A DNA stretch of 64,000 bases, from NCBI RefSeq assembly GCF_013114625.1, contig NZ_VTXD01000001.1:62001-126000 (forward strand). The letters run 5' to 3'. This DNA comes from Vibrio sp. 99-70-13A1. Its GTDB lineage: Bacteria; Pseudomonadota; Gammaproteobacteria; Enterobacterales; Vibrionaceae. The stretch's first letter is position 1. Each line of letters begins with the position of its first letter. This document shows positions 9,654 through 18,384 of the stretch, piece by piece. The notes below the pieces were generated by a model. It did no database searches. It was not told where the DNA came from and saw nothing but the letters and a program-made list of their open reading frames with translations. The translations under genes and the position numbers were made by a program.

Positions 9654-10669
9654 GCTGATTCCTCAAGTGCTAAACTATTTTTTAATGCAGGTGTATCGGC
9701 TACGGATTGGATTAAATACAAAGGACGACCTTTAGTTTCAATGAAGATGCGCCCAATGTATTCACCTAAAAGCCCGATGCTTAACAGCTGAATGCCACCT
9801 AACGCAAGTTGGACAACCATCATTGAAGGGTAACCAGAAATGGCTTCACCAAACATCATGGTTTTAAAAACGATAAACATGCCGTAAACAAAGGCACTCA
9901 AAGCAACTAAGCCACCAATCACAGAGGCAATTCGCAGTGGTCGAATAGAGAAAGATGTGATGCCATCCATCGCCAAACCAATCAACTTCAAATAGTTCCA
10001 TTTGGTTTCGCCACAAAAACGAGCGTCTCGATTAAATTGAATGGTGGTTTGTCTAAATCCAGGCCAGGAGAAAATACCTTTCATATAGCGGTTACGTTCT
10101 GGAAGTTGGTTAATGTGATCGACAACTTCACGGCTTAATAAACGGAAATCACCCACATTCTCAGGCACGTCAATTTTGACTAGCATGTTCATTACGCGAT
10201 AAAAGCTTGCCGCTGAAAACTTTTTAAACCAAGTTTCTCCGTTGCGCTCTTTACGCTGCATATTGACAACATCAAAGCCTTCACGCCATTTAGCCATCAT
10301 CTCTGGAATCAATTCTGGTGGATCTTGAAGATCCGCATCTAATAAAATGATCGCTTGCCCACGACAATGTTCAAGACCTGCACTCATCGCCGCTTCTTTA
10401 CCAAAGTTACGGCTCAAGCCAATCACAGATATAGCACTGTTGACTGATTTGAATGCTTCAACCATTGCTAAGCTTTTATCTGTGCTTCCATCGTCGATAT
10501 AAATAATTTCGCAGTTCTCTTCTAAGCCATCAAGCACAGAAGTTAAACGTGAATGGAACTCACCTAATACTTCTTCTTCATTATAAAATGGCACAATAAT
10601 AGAAAGTGAAATCGCAGGTTTTATATGCTCTTTATGGCTGGCTGGTCGTCTAATATTTAACTTCGGCAT
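9650..10669 (-). CDS. GtrB/ArnC-like polyprenyl-phosphate glycosyltransferase (GT2)
   Basis: This 339-residue enzyme has a GT-A fold at residues about 20-235: LSIIVPFYNEEEVLGEF, YIDDGSTDKS, and the metal-binding LLDADLQDPPE near residue 110. Two C-terminal membrane helices (about 240-265 and 275-305) follow, and then the EYIGRIFIETKGRPLY tail typical of GtrB/DpmS-like proteins. It should move a sugar from a nucleotide donor to undecaprenyl phosphate at the cytoplasmic face. It is the first gene of the operon, with a divergent two-component system starting 130 bp away. The donor sugar cannot be told. Confidence 0.9.
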   Translation of the reverse strand: MPKLNIRRPASHKEHIKPAISLSIIVPFYNEEEVLGEFHSRLTSVLDGLEENCEIIYIDDGSTDKSLAMVEAFKSVNSAISVIGLSRNFGKEAAMSAGLEHCRGQAIILLDADLQDPPELIPEMMAKWREGFDVVNMQRKERNGETWFKKFSAASFYRVMNMLVKIDVPENVGDFRLLSREVVDHINQLPERNRYMKGIFSWPGFRQTTIQFNRDARFCGETKWNYLKLIGLAMDGITSFSIRPLRIASVIGGLVALSAFVYGMFIVFKTMMFGEAISGYPSMMVVQLALGGIQLLSIGLLGEYIGRIFIETKGRPLYLIQSVADTPALKNSLALEESA

Positions 10670-10798
10670 GAGACTATCTTCTATATCTATTTAAACTGAG
10701 GACACAATAACTACCCCATCATGAAAGTTATGTGGTTGACATATTTTTCACACTCGATCAGGATGATAGCTAAGGTCAATTACGAGTATGAGATAGAC

Positions 10799-11476
10799 AT
10801 GAAAAGAGTTCTGCTAGTTGAAGATAACCGCGAGATTGCTGGTGTACTATTTGATTATTTTGAATGCATTGGTATGGAGTTAGATTACGCAGATAATGGT
10901 GAGCTAGGATTACAACTTGCCATAGATAACTCTTTTGACATCATTATATTAGATCTCATGCTGCCAAGAATGGATGGCTTAACGGTATGTAATAAATTGC
11001 GCGATGCGGGCAATACTACACCCATTCTAATGCTCACCGCTTTAGACAGCCGAGAAGATATGCTGAAAGGCTTTGATCATGGCGCAGACGACTACCTCAC
11101 GAAACCATTTGATTTGGATATTCTTGAAGCAAGAATGAAGGCATTGGTTCGCCGTTACCGTGGAAATGTTGCATCAACTAAGCTTCAATTTAGCGAATTG
11201 ACTATTGACCAAAAAACTCGAAAAGCTTACCGACAAGATAAATTACTCGCACTCAACCCGACGACTTACACGATTCTAGAAATGCTATGCCAAGCTGCCC
11301 CACAAGTAGTGACAAGAGAAGAGATTTCGTACAAATTATGGGAAGAAGACGAACCAAATAATGATGTGCTTCGCAGCCATATTTATCAGCTTCGTAATCA
11401 GTTAGATAAACCATTCTCAAAACAAATGTTGATCACTGTGCCTAAAGTCGGATTCCGCTTGGAGCAACCCAATTGA
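10799..11476 (+). CDS. OmpR/PhoB-family response regulator
   Basis: The receiver domain begins MKRVLLVEDNREIAG and contains D52 in ILDLMLPRMDG, a Thr in MLTALDS and Lys in LTKPFDLD. A winged-helix DNA-binding domain covers about residues 130-225 and ends in the usual VPKVGFRLE. I chose the ATG at 10799 because the frame upstream to 10721 adds 26 residues that precede the receiver and look unrelated. Its stop overlaps the kinase start. It is transcribed divergently from the GtrB/GT-C/GtrA operon, so that operon is a plausible target (inference). Confidence 0.92.
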   Translation: MKRVLLVEDNREIAGVLFDYFECIGMELDYADNGELGLQLAIDNSFDIIILDLMLPRMDGLTVCNKLRDAGNTTPILMLTALDSREDMLKGFDHGADDYLTKPFDLDILEARMKALVRRYRGNVASTKLQFSELTIDQKTRKAYRQDKLLALNPTTYTILEMLCQAAPQVVTREEISYKLWEEDEPNNDVLRSHIYQLRNQLDKPFSKQMLITVPKVGFRLEQPN

Positions 11477-12738
11477 TTCTTAACCTAGTATCAAGCACCA
11501 AAACTCTAACAGGGCGACTCGCCATATTTTTTGCATTGATGTCTGTGATTATCGCAGGCTTCATTTATGTCATTTTCAATGCTGCTTTATACATTTCTGA
11601 AGATAGAGTGGGTGAAAGAAGAATCTTAATTGATAGAAGTGCTGCTATTGAAGCTTTTCAATCCAGTACTCAACGAGTCATTCAAATAGACTCTTTAACG
11701 GTTGCTTATAATGACCTTTCGATTATCCCCGAGGCATATAACCAATACATTGATGGTATCGACAGCTTCATCGGAGAAGTGGGTGACGATCCTCACTCTA
11801 GAATGCTTTATATTGGTGAGTATTCAGACAAAGGTGAAACTCATCCACTGGTGCTACTCTCTGAAATTGACCGGGTGGAGTTCTCCGTCAATGAGTTAAT
11901 TTATTCGAGTATATTAGTCCTCACCCTCTTCGCCATTTTATCATTCAGTTTTGGGGCTTTGTTATATCGCTTGTCTAAACGCCTTATTGAACCTTTCAAC
12001 TCATTAGCAGGACAGCTTGAAATGAATACCCAAGATCTCAACGAAGAGTTTTCCGTGAATGATGGAGCCGCTGTTGAGTTTAGGAAGTTAACCGAACAAT
12101 TGAATGAATATCGCAGAGAAATTAATTCACTAGTGAAGCGCGAACAAGCTTTTGCACGCTATTCCAGCCATGAACTACGCACGCCGTTAACCGTGGTGAG
12201 AGGTGCAAATAAGCTATTACAGCGCAGTGAAATGACCGATTTCCAAAGCCGCCAAGTGGAGCGAATCGACGATGCAATTATCCAAATGTCGACTATGGTT
12301 GATGCCTTACTTGGCTTAGTGCGCTATGAAAGAAACAGCGATGACTCGCCCATCCGCTTATTTAATAAGGATGAACTGAACGCCATCATCGAACAAAATT
12401 CTGCACAAGCGAATGAAAAAGAGATAGCCCTACTCACTCATATTGAAAGTGAGCCTCACATTCATGCAACTGCCGCTATTATGAATATGTTGATCGGTAA
12501 CTTGATAAGGAATGCTATTGCAGCCACATCTTCTAATGGTGAAGTTCACATCACTTTACATGAATTTCAAATCACTATTGAAGATGAAGGCGAAGGACTC
12601 CAGGAGCAATATAACCCAAATGGCCATGGGCTAGGTTTGCTGGTGGTTGAAGATCTGTGTAATCGTTTCGAGTGGGGTTTTGAATTAAAAAATCGACCTA
12701 CTGGTGGCTGCATTGCTCAAATCATTTTCAAGCCTTAG
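11473..12738 (+). CDS. Sensor histidine kinase partner of the adjacent regulator
   Basis: This 421-residue kinase likely starts at a TTG that overlaps the regulator's stop (TTGA), which implies translational coupling. The first ATG in frame would cut into the first membrane helix (about residues 14-36). A short periplasmic sensor of about 100 residues follows, then a second helix (about 138-162) and a HAMP-like linker. HisKA contains H233 in SSHELRTPLT. The ATPase domain has NLIRNAIAA, DEGEG and GHGLGL motifs. The sensor is too short and divergent to name a signal. It forms a two-component pair with the upstream gene. Confidence 0.9.
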   Translation: MILNLVSSTKTLTGRLAIFFALMSVIIAGFIYVIFNAALYISEDRVGERRILIDRSAAIEAFQSSTQRVIQIDSLTVAYNDLSIIPEAYNQYIDGIDSFIGEVGDDPHSRMLYIGEYSDKGETHPLVLLSEIDRVEFSVNELIYSSILVLTLFAILSFSFGALLYRLSKRLIEPFNSLAGQLEMNTQDLNEEFSVNDGAAVEFRKLTEQLNEYRREINSLVKREQAFARYSSHELRTPLTVVRGANKLLQRSEMTDFQSRQVERIDDAIIQMSTMVDALLGLVRYERNSDDSPIRLFNKDELNAIIEQNSAQANEKEIALLTHIESEPHIHATAAIMNMLIGNLIRNAIAATSSNGEVHITLHEFQITIEDEGEGLQEQYNPNGHGLGLLVVEDLCNRFEWGFELKNRPTGGCIAQIIFKP

Positions 12739-12781
12739 TTCGTTAGTCTCTTAGTCTCTTATTAAATGCAGTAGATGCAGT

Positions 12782-12807
12782 AAATGCAGCGCCATCACGC
12801 TGCATTT
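12782..12807 (+). terminator. Hairpin after the histidine kinase gene
   Basis: AAATGCAGCG (12782-12791) pairs perfectly with CGCTGCATTT (12798-12807) around a 6-nt loop, 44 nt after the kinase stop. The T tract is short. Just before it, TGCAGTA/TGCAGTAA repeats of about 9 bp occur. Confidence 0.6.
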
Positions 12808-12888
12808 ATCACTAAAGGTTGATGCTATTCATTTACAGATCAAGCTCCCTGCTAGATAATTCTAAAATCTACTCTAGCCAGCCTGATT

Positions 12889-13809
12889 ATGAAGTTAACT
12901 AACAGCCCTATCACCCAGCACCAAATCAACGACCGAACTTTCTTCTTAAAACGAGACGACCAACTCCATTCACACTTTTCTGGCAATAAAGCCCGAAAGT
13001 TCATGAAACTATTAGAAGATAGTCACCCAAACACAACGACTTTGATCAGTTACGGCTCTGCGCAAGCGAATTCATTTTATTCATTGGCAGCGTTAGCAAG
13101 AATCCGTGGTTGGAAGTTTGAATTCTATGTCGACCATATTCCTAAATGGCTCATTGAACGTCCTTTAGGTAACTATCGTGGCGCTTTAGATTTAGGTGCT
13201 CAGATCATTGAAGTAGGGAAAACTGAAACTGGGCTTCATCCTGCTGATTATATTACTCAAGTAAGACAACCAGATTCTCACTGTATCTTTTTACCTGAAG
13301 GTGGGCGTTCCACTTTATCTGAATACGGTATTAAGCAGCTAGCGATGGAAGTACTGAGTTGGACTCGTTTTGAGCCTAGTCATGACTTTGTTGTCGCACT
13401 CCCATCCGGAACTGGATGCACTGCACTTTATCTCCATAAGTACCTAAAAACACATAATATCCCAGTGTTAACCTGCCCTTGCGTGGGGGGAAGTGAGTAT
13501 TTAACGGCTCAATTCAATGAACTGAATGAAAGTGATCATCCACAGATATTATCGCTCGATTACAAACACCATTTTGGAAAGCTATACGCTGAAGATTATC
13601 AAACTTGGTTAGATCTAGAATATCAAACCGATGTTGAGTTTGACCTGCTTTACGACCCTCTTATGTGGCAATGCTTAGAAAAGTGGCAAGAAGATAACCC
13701 GACCAAAACTATCTTGTATATTCACCAAGGTGGTATTTTAGGTAATGAGTCAATGTTGCCTAGATACCAAAGAAAATTCCCTGACATGCAAGCTCAGAAT
13801 TCAGGCTAA
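12889..13809 (+). CDS. PLP-dependent enzyme of the ACC deaminase / D-cysteine desulfhydrase family
   Basis: This 306-residue protein starts with FFLKRDDQLHSHFSGNKARK; K34 in SGNKARK is the expected PLP-binding lysine. GSAQANSFYSLAALA and LPSGTGCTALYL match the cofactor-phosphate-binding loops of fold-type II enzymes. Members act on D-cysteine or 1-aminocyclopropane-1-carboxylate; bacterial copies like this are more often D-cysteine desulfhydrase-like, but substrate cannot be fixed here. It stands alone, with a hairpin upstream and divergent or convergent neighbours. It is somewhat shorter than the usual 320-340 residues. Confidence 0.85.
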   Translation: MKLTNSPITQHQINDRTFFLKRDDQLHSHFSGNKARKFMKLLEDSHPNTTTLISYGSAQANSFYSLAALARIRGWKFEFYVDHIPKWLIERPLGNYRGALDLGAQIIEVGKTETGLHPADYITQVRQPDSHCIFLPEGGRSTLSEYGIKQLAMEVLSWTRFEPSHDFVVALPSGTGCTALYLHKYLKTHNIPVLTCPCVGGSEYLTAQFNELNESDHPQILSLDYKHHFGKLYAEDYQTWLDLEYQTDVEFDLLYDPLMWQCLEKWQEDNPTKTILYIHQGGILGNESMLPRYQRKFPDMQAQNSG

Positions 13810-13812
13810 GGG

Positions 13813-13897
13813 CTATGTTAATAAGATCTATGTAATAAAGGCTATGTAAATAAGAGCGTGAATACGAACTGTATAATTAAGACCTATATACATAAGA
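13813..13897. repeat. Degenerate AT-rich direct repeats
   Basis: CTATGTTAATAAG, CTATGTAATAAAG, CTATGTAAATAAG and a more diverged CTATATACATAAG recur at about 13-15 bp or larger spacing in the gap between the convergent PLP-enzyme and acetyltransferase genes. Confidence 0.5.
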
Positions 13898-13928
13898 CTG
13901 AGAATTCCATTAATCCCCCAAGGTAACC

Positions 13929-14582
13929 TTACTCTGCATCATTTGGGGCTAGATTAATTCTTCGGTCTTTATAATAGAATTCTTTATCTCGCTCATTAAT
14001 AGAACGCATGACACGGCAAGGGTTGCCCACAGCGACGACTCCACTTGGAATGTCTTTGGTCACCACACTCCCAGCTCCAATAACGGAGTTTTCGCCTATC
14101 GTGACACCCGGTAAAACAACTGAGTTAGCCCCAATCCAAACGTTATCTTTAATATGGATAGGAATATTAAATTGAGCGACTTTTCTACGTAGTTCGGGAT
14201 CAATAGGGTGACCTGCCGTAGCAATCGTCACATTAGGACCGATCATTACCGAGTTGCCAATATAAATGTGAGTATCATCCACTAGGGTTAGGTTAAAATT
14301 TGCATACACATTATTACCTAAATGAGTATGTTTGCCCCAATTGGCTCTTAAGGGTGCTTCGATGTAGCAATCTTGACCGACTTCAGCAAACAAGGAATGT
14401 AAGATATCACCACGCTTTTTCATCTCACTTGGCCGAGTCTGATTAAAGTCATATAGAATATCTAAACACTGCATTTGTTGATGCACTAGCGATTCGTCAT
14501 CACAAAAGTACACATCCCCACGGTGTAACTTGTCTTGGCTATCTAACTGATTTTCACTGCCTAGCTTTGATTTGGTTTCCAT
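13929..14582 (-). CDS. Maltose/galactoside O-acetyltransferase-like hexapeptide acetyltransferase
   Basis: The N-terminal helical part (MAC domain, about residues 15-75) is followed by left-handed beta-helix hexapeptide repeats. These contain HLGNNVYANFN, IGNSVMIGPNV, the catalytic His in TAGHPIDPE, and VWIGANSVVLPGVTIGENSVIGAGSVVTKD in successive coils (quoted in part). It transfers acetyl from acetyl-CoA to a sugar hydroxyl. Starts are ambiguous: a GTG at 14591 and ATGs at 14585 and 14582. I chose 14582 because AAGGTG lies 6 nt upstream of it. It is a single gene. Confidence 0.88.
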   Translation of the reverse strand: METKSKLGSENQLDSQDKLHRGDVYFCDDESLVHQQMQCLDILYDFNQTRPSEMKKRGDILHSLFAEVGQDCYIEAPLRANWGKHTHLGNNVYANFNLTLVDDTHIYIGNSVMIGPNVTIATAGHPIDPELRRKVAQFNIPIHIKDNVWIGANSVVLPGVTIGENSVIGAGSVVTKDIPSGVVAVGNPCRVMRSINERDKEFYYKDRRINLAPNDAE

Positions 14583-14694
14583 CATTCTCACCTTAAATAT
14601 GACCGCTGTATTAGGTAACTGATATATTCAAGGTGATAGTATGAAAGGCATTAAATGCTAGCAACTTTATGCGTATGCATTTACTCAAACCGTA

Positions 14695-15486
14695 TTAAAT
14701 ATTAATACTGCCTCGCAGATATAAAACACCATATCCAGAGACTAATACGCGATCTTTCTCAAGCGAGCAGTACAATACTCCGCCTCGTTTTGAAGCCTGA
14801 AATGCAACAAGCTCAGTTTTACCCAACTGCTCACTCCAATATGGTGCTAGTCCAGCATGAATAGAGCCAGTGACAGGATCTTCTAAGCCGCCGTTATCTG
14901 GCCAAAAGTATCGAGATACAAAGTCGTATTCACTTCCTTTAGCAGTTACCACTACATCTAAAGGAGATAACTTTTTCAAAAGCTCAGTGTTGTATTCGAC
15001 TTCTCTTACTTTTTCTTCCGACTCGAGAACGGCAATGTAAGCCTGGCGATTTTTAAGCACTTGAACAGGCTTGATTGTTAGCCCATCCAATAGATTCTGA
15101 GGAATCTCGCTAACGGTTTCTGGCTTCTGATTTGGAAAACTCATCACAATGCGCGAATCAGCTTCTTGAGTTACCGTTAACACGCCCACTTCGAGGGTTT
15201 CAAACTGAATTTCTGTTTGAACATTCAAGTAATTAAATAGAACAAAGGAAGAAGCTAATGTGGCATGACCGCAGAAGTCAATCTCGGTTAGTGGTGAAAA
15301 CCAACGGATGAAAAATCGGTTGCCGTCTAATGGTTTGACAAAAGCCGTTTCCGATAGATTATTCTCAGCCGCTATCGACTGCATAGCCGCCTCTTCTAGC
15401 CAATCATCTACTACAATCACAGCGGCGGAATTACCACCGAAGCGCTTTTTTGAAAATGCATCTACAACAAATATTTCTAATTCCAT
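14695..15486 (-). CDS. PhzF-family isomerase/epimerase-like protein
   Basis: This 263-residue protein has the two-lobed PhzF pattern. The start VDAFSKKRFGGNSAAVI, then NNLSETAFV with the conserved catalytic Glu (about residue 46), FCGHATLASSFVLF, and in the second half GGLEDPVTGSIHAGLAPYW. PhzF relatives isomerise small metabolites, but most, like this one outside a phenazine cluster, have no known substrate. It stands alone and has no phenazine genes nearby. Confidence 0.88.
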   Translation of the reverse strand: MELEIFVVDAFSKKRFGGNSAAVIVVDDWLEEAAMQSIAAENNLSETAFVKPLDGNRFFIRWFSPLTEIDFCGHATLASSFVLFNYLNVQTEIQFETLEVGVLTVTQEADSRIVMSFPNQKPETVSEIPQNLLDGLTIKPVQVLKNRQAYIAVLESEEKVREVEYNTELLKKLSPLDVVVTAKGSEYDFVSRYFWPDNGGLEDPVTGSIHAGLAPYWSEQLGKTELVAFQASKRGGVLYCSLEKDRVLVSGYGVLYLRGSINI

Positions 15487-15579
15487 TTCATACCCTTAAT
15501 GTTTCTACTTAACCCTGACGCCTTTTCCAATATATCAAACAATAGTGACATGTGTTTTGAATCGGAAAATATAAAAACG

Positions 15580-16332
15580 CTAACGTTTCGGCACTAGTGA
15601 GAACAAAATTAGAATGCCCCACCAAAGTAACGAAGAGATAAATACAAGGCTCAACATAGTCACACTTATAGACCAAACTGCAAAAATAACATTGCTCGCA
15701 GTCTGAAAATTCAGAACGTCTAAAACCAACAGCAACAAGCTAATTACAGCAAGAACAATAAAGGAACCTTTCAGTGCATGGTTGAAATCGGTGCGACTTG
15801 GAATACAGTGGAAGCTAATCAATGACATCACAATCAACCAAACAAAAGCATGCCACTGACTCAGTGCAGAGTGAATCAACACCGTCATATTGGAGTAAAT
15901 CACACTAACCAAGTCTACGATGTTGGTAGCCTGAGAAGCATAATGAAAACCATCGATTGGGATATTAAAAGAATACCGACTCAGCACTATCACTAATCCC
16001 GCACCAAATAGCGGAGCAATGGCAATAAAGAACAGACCGATAACTTGATATAGAGAACGAGTATTCCAGCGATGCTGAACATACCCTAGCCGCCCACTGT
16101 TCTCTCGCTGAAACAAGCACATTTTGTCTATTTTATGCCTGAACAAAACAGCAAAGAAAGCGTGTGACAGCTCATGAATTGGCACGCCAATGAAAGCAGA
16201 CATGAAGTAAAGCGATCGGCTCGCTCGTGACCGCATAACCCTTGGAATAACTAAGTGAGCAATTAAGTTATGCACACCAATGACGAAGGTTATAGGGAGA
16301 ATCAAGCAAGCAAAAATCAGCAGTATATTCAT
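15580..16332 (-). CDS. Polytopic membrane protein with HExxH metalloprotease-like motif
   Basis: I do not recognise a named gene. The 250-residue protein has about six hydrophobic segments, and H53-E54-L55-S56-H57 in GVPIHELSHAFFAVLF forms a zinc-metalloprotease-type HExxH site next to a membrane helix. The arrangement resembles M50/site-2-protease-like or DUF3267-type membrane zincins. A second motif with a conserved Asp is not obvious, and a candidate third ligand could not be assigned. It is a single gene between phzF-like and VOC genes. Proteolytic activity is inference. Confidence 0.6.
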   Translation of the reverse strand: MNILLIFACLILPITFVIGVHNLIAHLVIPRVMRSRASRSLYFMSAFIGVPIHELSHAFFAVLFRHKIDKMCLFQRENSGRLGYVQHRWNTRSLYQVIGLFFIAIAPLFGAGLVIVLSRYSFNIPIDGFHYASQATNIVDLVSVIYSNMTVLIHSALSQWHAFVWLIVMSLISFHCIPSRTDFNHALKGSFIVLAVISLLLLVLDVLNFQTASNVIFAVWSISVTMLSLVFISSLLWWGILILFSLVPKR

Positions 16333-16526
16333 TAGTGGGTAATCTAAACACGAAGGTAAACAGTATCATTAAGGGCAATATGATACTTGCCGATCAATTC
16401 AACAAGCTTTTAATTCCTTTAATTCGATAATGAAGGAACTAAGCAGCCATATCTATAAGTTTGGTGGACACTAAAATATAGGGTGAGCTGAAATGCCCAT
16501 TGGCTTTATGTCGAGAGTACGGTTTC

Positions 16527-16589
16527 TGCTCAATGCTCAATGCTCAATGCTCAATGCTCAATGCTCAATGCTCAATGCTCAATGCTCAA
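16527..16589. repeat. Heptanucleotide array, TGCTCAA x 9
   Basis: Nine perfect consecutive copies of TGCTCAA span 63 bp. There is no interruption. It is intergenic, upstream of the minus-strand HExxH gene (195 bp from its start) and downstream of the VOC gene. Perfect identity suggests recent expansion by strand slippage. Confidence 0.97.
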
Positions 16590-16616
16590 AAATAATAGCT
16601 GCCACTCTAGATACAA

Positions 16617-16645
16617 AATAAGCCAGTATTTATAACTGCCTTATT
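16617..16645 (-). terminator. Hairpin downstream of VOC gene
   Basis: AATAAG-C-CAGT (16617-16627) pairs with ACTG-C-CTTATT (16635-16645) with a single mismatch around a 7-nt loop. It lies 18 nt beyond the VOC stop on the minus strand, and TTATTTTG follows. Confidence 0.5.
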
Positions 16646-16662
16646 GAACTACAAGGAGTGAT

Positions 16663-17025
16663 TTAGGAGAAGACTCGAATTCGGTGACCATCTGGGTCTA
16701 AAGCAACAAAGTTAATACCATATACAGACTCTTCACGCTCTTGAGCAAACTCAACCCCTTGTTGCTTCCACCTTTCGAACAAAGCATCTAATGCTTCTCT
16801 GTCCGTTGCTGGAATTGAAAGCTCAGTTCCACCGCCTTTAACGGTGCTAGCCGGTGTTAATACGTCAGCCTGCTTCAATGTAATTTTCACATTGCTTGCA
16901 AAATCAAGAGCGGCAAACGTTGGCGAAAGAAGCTTAGGCTCGCAGTTAAAAGATTTTGCATAAAACGCCATGCTACGTTGAATATCGTCAACATAAAGGA
17001 CAATTGAATCAAGGCTAAACATCAT
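16663..17025 (-). CDS. VOC-family (glyoxalase/bleomycin-resistance fold) protein
   Basis: This 120-residue protein is a single VOC unit with two beta-alpha-beta-beta-beta modules. It starts SLDSIVLYVDDIQRSMAFYAKSF and ends NFVALDPDGHRIRVFS, the classic glyoxalase-superfamily ends. Function ranges from metal-dependent dioxygenase to drug binding and cannot be fixed. It is directly followed upstream by the WYL-type regulator, 61 bp away on the same strand, so they may be co-transcribed. Confidence 0.82.
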   Translation of the reverse strand: MMFSLDSIVLYVDDIQRSMAFYAKSFNCEPKLLSPTFAALDFASNVKITLKQADVLTPASTVKGGGTELSIPATDREALDALFERWKQQGVEFAQEREESVYGINFVALDPDGHRIRVFS

Positions 17026-17085
17026 AAATTCTTCACTTTAATTGAATGGAAACATGAGTGTAATAGATAGAAGTGACAGTTTTTG

Positions 17086-17787
17086 TCAGTAGCGATAGAT
17101 TTTCTTACTAATCTTTTCTAGTGCTTCCCACTCTGAAAGCAGTTCATGGCGAGAACGTGGATATTTGAGATCTTCTTTATGCCAGCCTTGAATCCTATCG
17201 AGTCTAAAGTTACGGAAACCTTGTCTTGTTTCACACCAAGCAACTAACACATGATACTGCTCAAATAGACCAATGAGCATAGGCCAAACTACTCTTTTAC
17301 TCTCGCGTTGTTTCGCATCGATATAAGTAATGTCTGCCTTACATTCGTTTTTTATAGCTTGTTTAATCTCTGAGAGTTCAACGATTACTTTGGGGATATT
17401 AATAATAGAAGCAACACGAACAATGTCTTCACTGTGTTTGGCTTTATGTCCTGCTGGTAATACTGCCGAAATCTTAGCGAGCGCATTGATGACCGCTTCA
17501 CTAAATTCGCCATTTGCTTGCTTTGCTACCCACTCAGCCCCGAGCCTTAGCGCTTCAAGCTCTTCCATCGTGAACATCATTGGCGGAAGATCGAAGCTTG
17601 GCTTTAATATATAACCAAGCCCTGCCTCACCTTCAATTTCAGCGCCTTGAGCTTGCAGTGTGGCAACGTCGCGGTAGATGGTTCTAGTACTCACACCTAA
17701 CTTGCTTGCCAACTCTTCAGCCGACACTGGGAACTTGTAACAGCGAAGTAGCTGAAGTAAATCAAAGAGACGTTGACTGCGAGACAT
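17086..17787 (-). CDS. YafY-type HTH-WYL transcriptional regulator
   Basis: An N-terminal DeoR/HTH_11 winged helix has SAEELASKLGVSTRTIYRDVATLQAQG (about residues 23-48). A WYL domain with PMLIGLFEQYHVLVAWCETRQGFRNFRLDRI covers about residues 150-205. I chose the ATG at 17787, giving 233 residues, because the frame upstream to 17886 adds 33 residues before the normal MSRSQRLFDLLQLLR start. WYL regulators sense small ligands or nucleic acids. It may control the following VOC gene, which is inference from adjacency. Its length matches the family. Confidence 0.85.
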   Translation of the reverse strand: MSRSQRLFDLLQLLRCYKFPVSAEELASKLGVSTRTIYRDVATLQAQGAEIEGEAGLGYILKPSFDLPPMMFTMEELEALRLGAEWVAKQANGEFSEAVINALAKISAVLPAGHKAKHSEDIVRVASIINIPKVIVELSEIKQAIKNECKADITYIDAKQRESKRVVWPMLIGLFEQYHVLVAWCETRQGFRNFRLDRIQGWHKEDLKYPRSRHELLSEWEALEKISKKIYRY

Positions 17788-17958
17788 ACTGATACCTGAA
17801 AATGATAATGATAAAGCGCTTAAGCGGACAGAACTAAGGATGAGCTTGTTGAAAATTGGCATATTTCCCTTCATAGCACTGAGCAAGCAACACTACACAT
17901 GCTAGAGAAACAAGCCTATATTAGTTAGGCAAGACAGCATACATTAACCGCATCTAGA

Positions 17959-18384
17959 TTACACACTCACAGGTTTTTGCTTGAAGCCAGTTGTGACTTG
18001 TTCCATTATTTTTTCTAAACCCATAATCAGGAAAATAATGCCGAAAAAGGCAACTAAACCACCAAAATAACCACTTAGAACAACAGAGCCACCAAACAAT
18101 GCTGAAGTAATACCCATGGTTACAAACTTACCGCCAACCAGTGAAATATAAGAAGTAATGCCGCGTCCTATTTTGTATTTCTTAGCTTCGCCCTTTGCTT
18201 TCCATTTATCAGCAGTGAAACCCTCAAGCCAGATGAAGAAGCTTAAACATACTTGTAAAAGTAAACCAACAAACACGACGTTCATTGCGCCGTTAATTTC
18301 GACCCAAGACCAATATGAGTTGGCAATAGCCACAGAAACAATACCAACACTCGCTTTCTCAATTGCATTCAAATTACTTTTCAT
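17959..18384 (-). CDS. Small inner-membrane protein of unknown function
   Basis: I do not recognise this 141-residue protein. It shows four hydrophobic segments at about residues 12-26, 30-52, 75-98 and 105-125, with a charged cytoplasmic loop KWKAKGEAKKYKIGRG between the second and third. It has Gly-rich last helices. It is a single gene following the regulator on the same strand but about 170 bp away. No transporter or enzyme motif was seen. Confidence 0.6.
   Translation of the reverse strand: MKSNLNAIEKASVGIVSVAIANSYWSWVEINGAMNVVFVGLLLQVCLSFFIWLEGFTADKWKAKGEAKKYKIGRGITSYISLVGGKFVTMGITSALFGGSVVLSGYFGGLVAFFGIIFLIMGLEKIMEQVTTGFKQKPVSV

Larger units (their letters stand above)
16333..16662. 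other. Intergenic gap with heptamer array and hairpin
   Basis: No credible ORF is present. The gap holds the promoter side of the HExxH gene at its left, nine TGCTCAA heptamers in the middle, and a terminator-like hairpin at the right for the VOC gene. Confidence 0.7.

Noticed and set aside
10721..10798. N-terminal extension of the response regulator from 10721
   Set aside because: The added 26 residues precede a normal receiver start and look unrelated to the family.
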